A DNA stretch of 64,000 bases from assembly GCF_000967195.1 (NCBI RefSeq), contig NZ_KQ033871.1:323384-387383 (forward strand), given 5' to 3'. The notes below the pieces were generated by a model that saw only the letters and a program-made list of their open reading frames with translations, ran no database searches and was not told the origin of the DNA. The stretch's first letter is position 1; each line of letters begins with the position of its first letter. Position numbers and translations under genes: made by a program. Positions 61,123-64,000 of this stretch are shown one piece after another. The stretch is from Lactobacillus kullabergensis. Lineage in GTDB: Bacteria > Bacillota > Bacilli > Lactobacillales > Lactobacillaceae.

Positions 61123-61539
61123 ATGAAAAAATTTGTAAGTTTTGTTTTAGGTACTATTGTTGGGACCGCAGCAGGGTTTCTTGCTGGTTCTCTATTAGTA
61201 AGTGATGACCAAATCGATGAATTGAAGAAAAAAGTTAAGAACAATGAAACTGTTCAAGACTTAAAGAAAAAATATGATAACGGTACAGAAATAGTAAAGA
61301 ATCAACTGGCTTCATTCCCTAAGAATGTAGAGGATGATTCAGAACTAAAGGATTTTGATGATATCGTTATTGATAATTCAAAAGATGATGACGCGCAGGA
61401 TAAAGATAATGCTCAAGATGTAGCGAATGATCTGCATCATGCAGAAACAAATGATGATTTTAATCATCCGGAACCTCCAAAGCCTGAAGGTCCATCTGAT
61501 CCGTCTGATGCACCTGTCGACCCATATTCCAGACCATAA
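61123..61539 (+). CDS. YtxH-domain protein
   Basis: 138 residues: a glycine-rich membrane helix (LGTIVGTAAGFLAGSLLV, about 8-25), a basic helix and an acidic, Asp-rich tail ending in Pro-rich sequence. This is the YtxH stress-protein type. It follows the DUF948 gene and ends at a terminator (61551-61594). Confidence 0.8.
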   Translation: MKKFVSFVLGTIVGTAAGFLAGSLLVSDDQIDELKKKVKNNETVQDLKKKYDNGTEIVKNQLASFPKNVEDDSELKDFDDIVIDNSKDDDAQDKDNAQDVANDLHHAETNDDFNHPEPPKPEGPSDPSDAPVDPYSRP

Positions 61540-61550
61540 AATTAATTAAA

Positions 61551-61594
61551 AATGGCGCTAGCAGAAAAGATATTGCTGCTAGTGCCATTTTTGT
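61551..61594 (+). terminator. Terminator after the YtxH gene
   Basis: AATGGCGCTAGCAG and CTGCTAGTGCCATT form a 14-bp stem with one G-T pair, followed by five T. Confidence 0.85.
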
Positions 61595-61619
61595 TTAGTC
61601 AAACAATTTAAGTTCTTGT

Positions 61620-62720
61620 TTAAAGAGGCAGAACTTTGAGTTCCTTACTGGTGTGAGTAAATGGCTTATAACCATCTTTAGTAACGACTCCACAATCCTC
61701 AATTCTGACACCCGCAACATTTGGAATGTAAATCCCGGGTTCAATTGAAAAACACATTCCCTCTTCAATTATGAGATCATTACCTTGGACAATTGAAGGA
61801 TATTCGTGAACTTCTTTTCCGATTCCATGACCTAAACGGTGAATAAAATATTCTCCATAGCCGGCTTTTGTAATGATATTCCGGGCAACACTGTCGAGTT
61901 CAGAAGCTGTCATACCTGGTCTGACCGCATCGATAGCAGCTTGTTGAGCTTCACGATCAATTTCATAAATTTCTCTTTCCTTAGCCGTTGGCTCGCCATA
62001 AGCAACGGTCCGACTGGAATCTGAAGCATAACCATTGTGCATAGTACCCAGATCAAAAAGAACTAATTCATTTGGCTTAACTTTATTCATAGTAGGACCC
62101 AAATGAGGATTGGCAGCATTGGCACCAGCCTGCACAATAGTTTCAAAACTTTCATGCATTACTCCTTTTTGCACTTTGAGCTGATACTCAATTTGTCCTG
62201 CTATGTATCTCTCAGTTACGCCTTCTTTAATAGCATCGAAGCCAATTTGAAATGCAAAATCTGCTTCACGTCCTGCGGCCTGCAATTGTTTGATTTCCTC
62301 AGGAGTTTTATAAAGGCGAATTTTATTAACGAAATTTGAAAGATCACCATCAAAATTTGCATCTGGAAATTGTTCGTGAATGAGTTGGTAGTGAGAAACA
62401 GAAAGGTTGTTTTTCTCTAAAGCCCATTTTTGATATTCTTTTGTTCTGCTTCTTACCTTGTCAGCAATAATTTCCCACGGATTTTCTGAATCCAGATAGC
62501 CGTATACATCACCGTTCCACGCTGAGTTTTTTGCTTCTTCAATGTTTAAAGCTGGCACGAACACAAATGGATCTTGGTCCTTGAATGCTAAAAGGGCAAA
62601 AATTCGTTCGTGAGGCTCCATATCATATCCGGTAAAGTAGGCAATTGTAGTTGGGTTAGAAATATAGGCAACATCGTTGTCAGAACTTTGCAGCCATTCT
62701 TGTAATTTTGTTAAATTCAT
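61620..62720 (-). CDS. pepQ: Xaa-Pro dipeptidase (prolidase, M24 family)
   Basis: 366 residues. Metal ligands are in [38 protein letters not shown] and VRIEDCG, the standard M24 set. It cleaves Xaa-Pro dipeptides in the cytoplasm. ATG 62720 has GGAAGGAAG upstream; a start at 62747 lacks one. It is divergent from ccpA, the conserved arrangement in lactobacilli, with a cre site between. Confidence 0.94.
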   Translation of the reverse strand: MNLTKLQEWLQSSDNDVAYISNPTTIAYFTGYDMEPHERIFALLAFKDQDPFVFVPALNIEEAKNSAWNGDVYGYLDSENPWEIIADKVRSRTKEYQKWALEKNNLSVSHYQLIHEQFPDANFDGDLSNFVNKIRLYKTPEEIKQLQAAGREADFAFQIGFDAIKEGVTERYIAGQIEYQLKVQKGVMHESFETIVQAGANAANPHLGPTMNKVKPNELVLFDLGTMHNGYASDSSRTVAYGEPTAKEREIYEIDREAQQAAIDAVRPGMTASELDSVARNIITKAGYGEYFIHRLGHGIGKEVHEYPSIVQGNDLIIEEGMCFSIEPGIYIPNVAGVRIEDCGVVTKDGYKPFTHTSKELKVLPL

Positions 62721-62796
62721 AGCTTCTTCCTTCCATTTTGAATTCATAGTTAAAGAAAGTATATCATGTTCTCGACTTGAAAAAATGAAAGAATAG

Positions 62797-62812
62797 TTGT
62801 AAACGTTTGCAC
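62797..62812. promoter_or_regulatory. cre site between pepQ and ccpA
   Basis: TTGTAAACGTTTGCAC matches the cre consensus at 14 of 16 positions, suggesting autoregulation of ccpA and control of pepQ. Confidence 0.75.
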
Positions 62813-62869
62813 TTTCCTAAAAAAAATGATAAATTTTATACTAGTAAAATTAAGATGGGGGAACCAAGA

Positions 62870-63871
62870 ATGCGTAAACAAGATATTACAATTTATGATG
62901 TAGCTCGTGAGGCTAAAGTATCAATGGCCACAGTTTCACGAGTAGTTAATGGCAATACAAATGTGCGTAAAGATACGCGCGATCGAGTAATGAAAGTAAT
63001 CAACCGGTTGCACTACCAACCTAATGCCGTAGCTCAAGGCCTTGCGTCCAAAAGAACTACTACGGTTGGGTTAATTGTACCGGATTTAACCAACCTTTAT
63101 TTTGCAGAATTGTCAAAAGGTATTGATGATATTGCTCTTTTGTACAAATACAATATCATCATTACCAGTATTGAAAACCGTTTGATGAGAGAAGACCAGG
63201 CGATTCAAGGGTTGCTTAATAAACAGGTTGATGGGGTAATTTACATGTCAGATACACTGCCTGAAGAAGCGGTTGAAGCTTTTAAGCGTACTGATACTCC
63301 AGTGGTTCTGGCAGGGACTAAAGATAGTCACAGTGACTTTCCGTCAGTTGCCATAGATTATAAAAAGGCAGATACAGAAGCCTTAAATCTACTTTATAAT
63401 GATGGCAGAAAGAATTTGGCTTTGGTATTAGGCAATCCTGATACTGTAGTTAATGTACAAAACAGAATTCCAGCTTACAAGAAATTTATGTCAGATCATA
63501 ACTTAGGTGAAGGTCATATTTATTCCAATGTTAAGGATCATTCTGACGGATATAATTTATTGTCACAATTAGATCAGGATGGTGTCGATGGCGTAATTGT
63601 AACCAATGATGTTACTGCTGTTGGCATTTTGAATTCCGCAATTGATGCTGGTAAAAAGGTGCCTGAAGAATTAGAAATAATTACTGCAAGTGCTACGCAA
63701 ATTGCCTCAGTTGTCCGTCCCGCTTTGACAGCTATTCGGCAACCACTTTATGATATTGGCGCAGTAGCAATGAGAATGCTCACTAAGCTGATGAATAATG
63801 AAGAAGTGCCAGAAACTCAGATTGAACTTCCTTATGAAATATTAAAAAAACAAAGTACAACAAATGAGTAA
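62870..63871 (+). CDS. ccpA: Catabolite control protein A
   Basis: 333 residues, the usual CcpA length. LacI-type DNA-binding domain ITIYDVAREAKVSMATVSRVVNGN at residues 5-28, then the periplasmic-binding-like sensor domain (VGLIVPDLTNLYFAELSKGI onward). With HPr-Ser-P it binds cre sites and represses carbon genes. ATG 62870 has GGGGG about eight bases upstream; the cre site is about 60 bases upstream. Many cre-like sites in this window are its likely targets. Confidence 0.95.
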   Translation: MRKQDITIYDVAREAKVSMATVSRVVNGNTNVRKDTRDRVMKVINRLHYQPNAVAQGLASKRTTTVGLIVPDLTNLYFAELSKGIDDIALLYKYNIIITSIENRLMREDQAIQGLLNKQVDGVIYMSDTLPEEAVEAFKRTDTPVVLAGTKDSHSDFPSVAIDYKKADTEALNLLYNDGRKNLALVLGNPDTVVNVQNRIPAYKKFMSDHNLGEGHIYSNVKDHSDGYNLLSQLDQDGVDGVIVTNDVTAVGILNSAIDAGKKVPEELEIITASATQIASVVRPALTAIRQPLYDIGAVAMRMLTKLMNNEEVPETQIELPYEILKKQSTTNE

Positions 63872-63889
63872 AAATTGTTTATTATATAA

Positions 63890-63923
63890 AAAGTGCTGCA
63901 TGTTAGTTATGCAGCACTTTTTT
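63890..63923. terminator. Terminator after ccpA
   Basis: AAAGTGCTGCAT and ATGCAGCACTTT form a 12-bp stem around a 7-base loop, with a T-run on the + strand and an A/T-rich region upstream. Confidence 0.88.
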
Positions 63924-64000
63924 AGTGGATAATTTTTGAATTTGCTTTATCTGCTGCCAAGTATTGAGCGGTTTAGCAGATTGTAGTGGTAAATAGGGAG
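63903..64000 (-). CDS. Possible C-terminal end of a gene continuing beyond the window
   Basis: On the minus strand one frame stays open from the window edge to a stop inside the terminator loop and reads PLQSAKPLNTWQQIKQIQKL, rich in Lys and Gln as expected for a protein end. A second frame stops at about 63950 before the terminator and is the alternative. The gene cannot be identified from so short a piece. Confidence 0.3.
   Translation of the reverse strand, partial: PYLPLQSAKPLNTWQQIKQIQKLSTKKVLHN

Noticed and set aside
1..64000. CRISPR array, toxin-antitoxin locus, restriction system or prophage
   Set aside because: I saw no regular short repeats, cas genes, restriction subunits or phage structural genes anywhere in the window.

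Overview
The window looks like chromosome of a low-GC Lactobacillaceae, most likely Lactobacillus sensu stricto (the delbrueckii-group lineage). The evidence is AT-rich DNA with strong AGGAGG ribosome sites, surface proteins ending in or carrying the SLAP (S-layer-attachment) domain, an Apf-type aggregation factor, a divergent pepQ/ccpA pair, the tagatose-6-phosphate route and a very dense set of phosphotransferase systems (PTS). I cannot name the species. I see no IS element, prophage, integrase or CRISPR array.

Layout. 1-3.1 kb: start of a D-2-hydroxyacid dehydrogenase and a pair of zinc-ribbon membrane proteins. 3.2-9.6 kb: a mannose-family PTS with two different SIS-domain proteins, resembling the gfr (glucoselysine/fructoselysine) operon; its EIIA lies apart, behind two GntR regulators. 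9.6-11 kb: a structured leader with a strong terminator in front of an orphan PhnD-like lipoprotein. 11-16 kb: DeoR regulator, lacA, lacB and a galactitol-family PTS, probably for galactose. 16-20.8 kb: GntR regulator, agaS and a mannose-family PTS, probably for N-acetylgalactosamine or galactosamine. 20.8-25.3 kb: a beta-glucoside cassette (PTS, phospho-beta-glucosidase, RpiR regulator) bracketed by a perfect 52-bp direct repeat. 25.3-31.5 kb: an unrecognised probable glycosidase, a GH31 enzyme that may be an alpha-N-acetylgalactosaminidase, and lacD. 31.5-35.3 kb: RpiR regulator, a 1-phosphofructokinase-like kinase and a fructose PTS.

35.3-45.8 kb: surface proteins (Apf, SEC10/PgrA-SLAP, BspA-repeat-SLAP), a decayed GntR gene, an acetyltransferase, glpQ-like and aminotransferase genes, tRNA-Gln, tRNA-Tyr and a second tRNA-Gln, a cytoplasmic-looking beta-helix protein and a GntR regulator. 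45.8-48.1 kb: wall teichoic acid genes. 48.2-64 kb: housekeeping core: pncB-nadE, a T-box leader and alaS, ireB-ruvX-DUF1292, mutS2, trxA, mscL, murI-rdgB, mscS, pepQ and ccpA.

How it fits together. The first half is a sugar-uptake island. Galactose-6-P (via LacAB) and galactosamine-6-P (via AgaS) both give tagatose-6-P, and LacD cleaves tagatose-1,6-bisphosphate. No clear tagatose-6-P kinase (LacC) and no GalNAc-6-P deacetylase is present, so these steps must come from elsewhere or from the kinase at 32.4 kb. Several of these promoters carry cre-like sites, and ccpA itself is in the window. The most interesting points are the 52-bp repeats around the beta-glucoside cassette, the unassigned glycosidase beside GH31, the gfr-like operon, the leader before the PhnD gene and the beta-helix protein.
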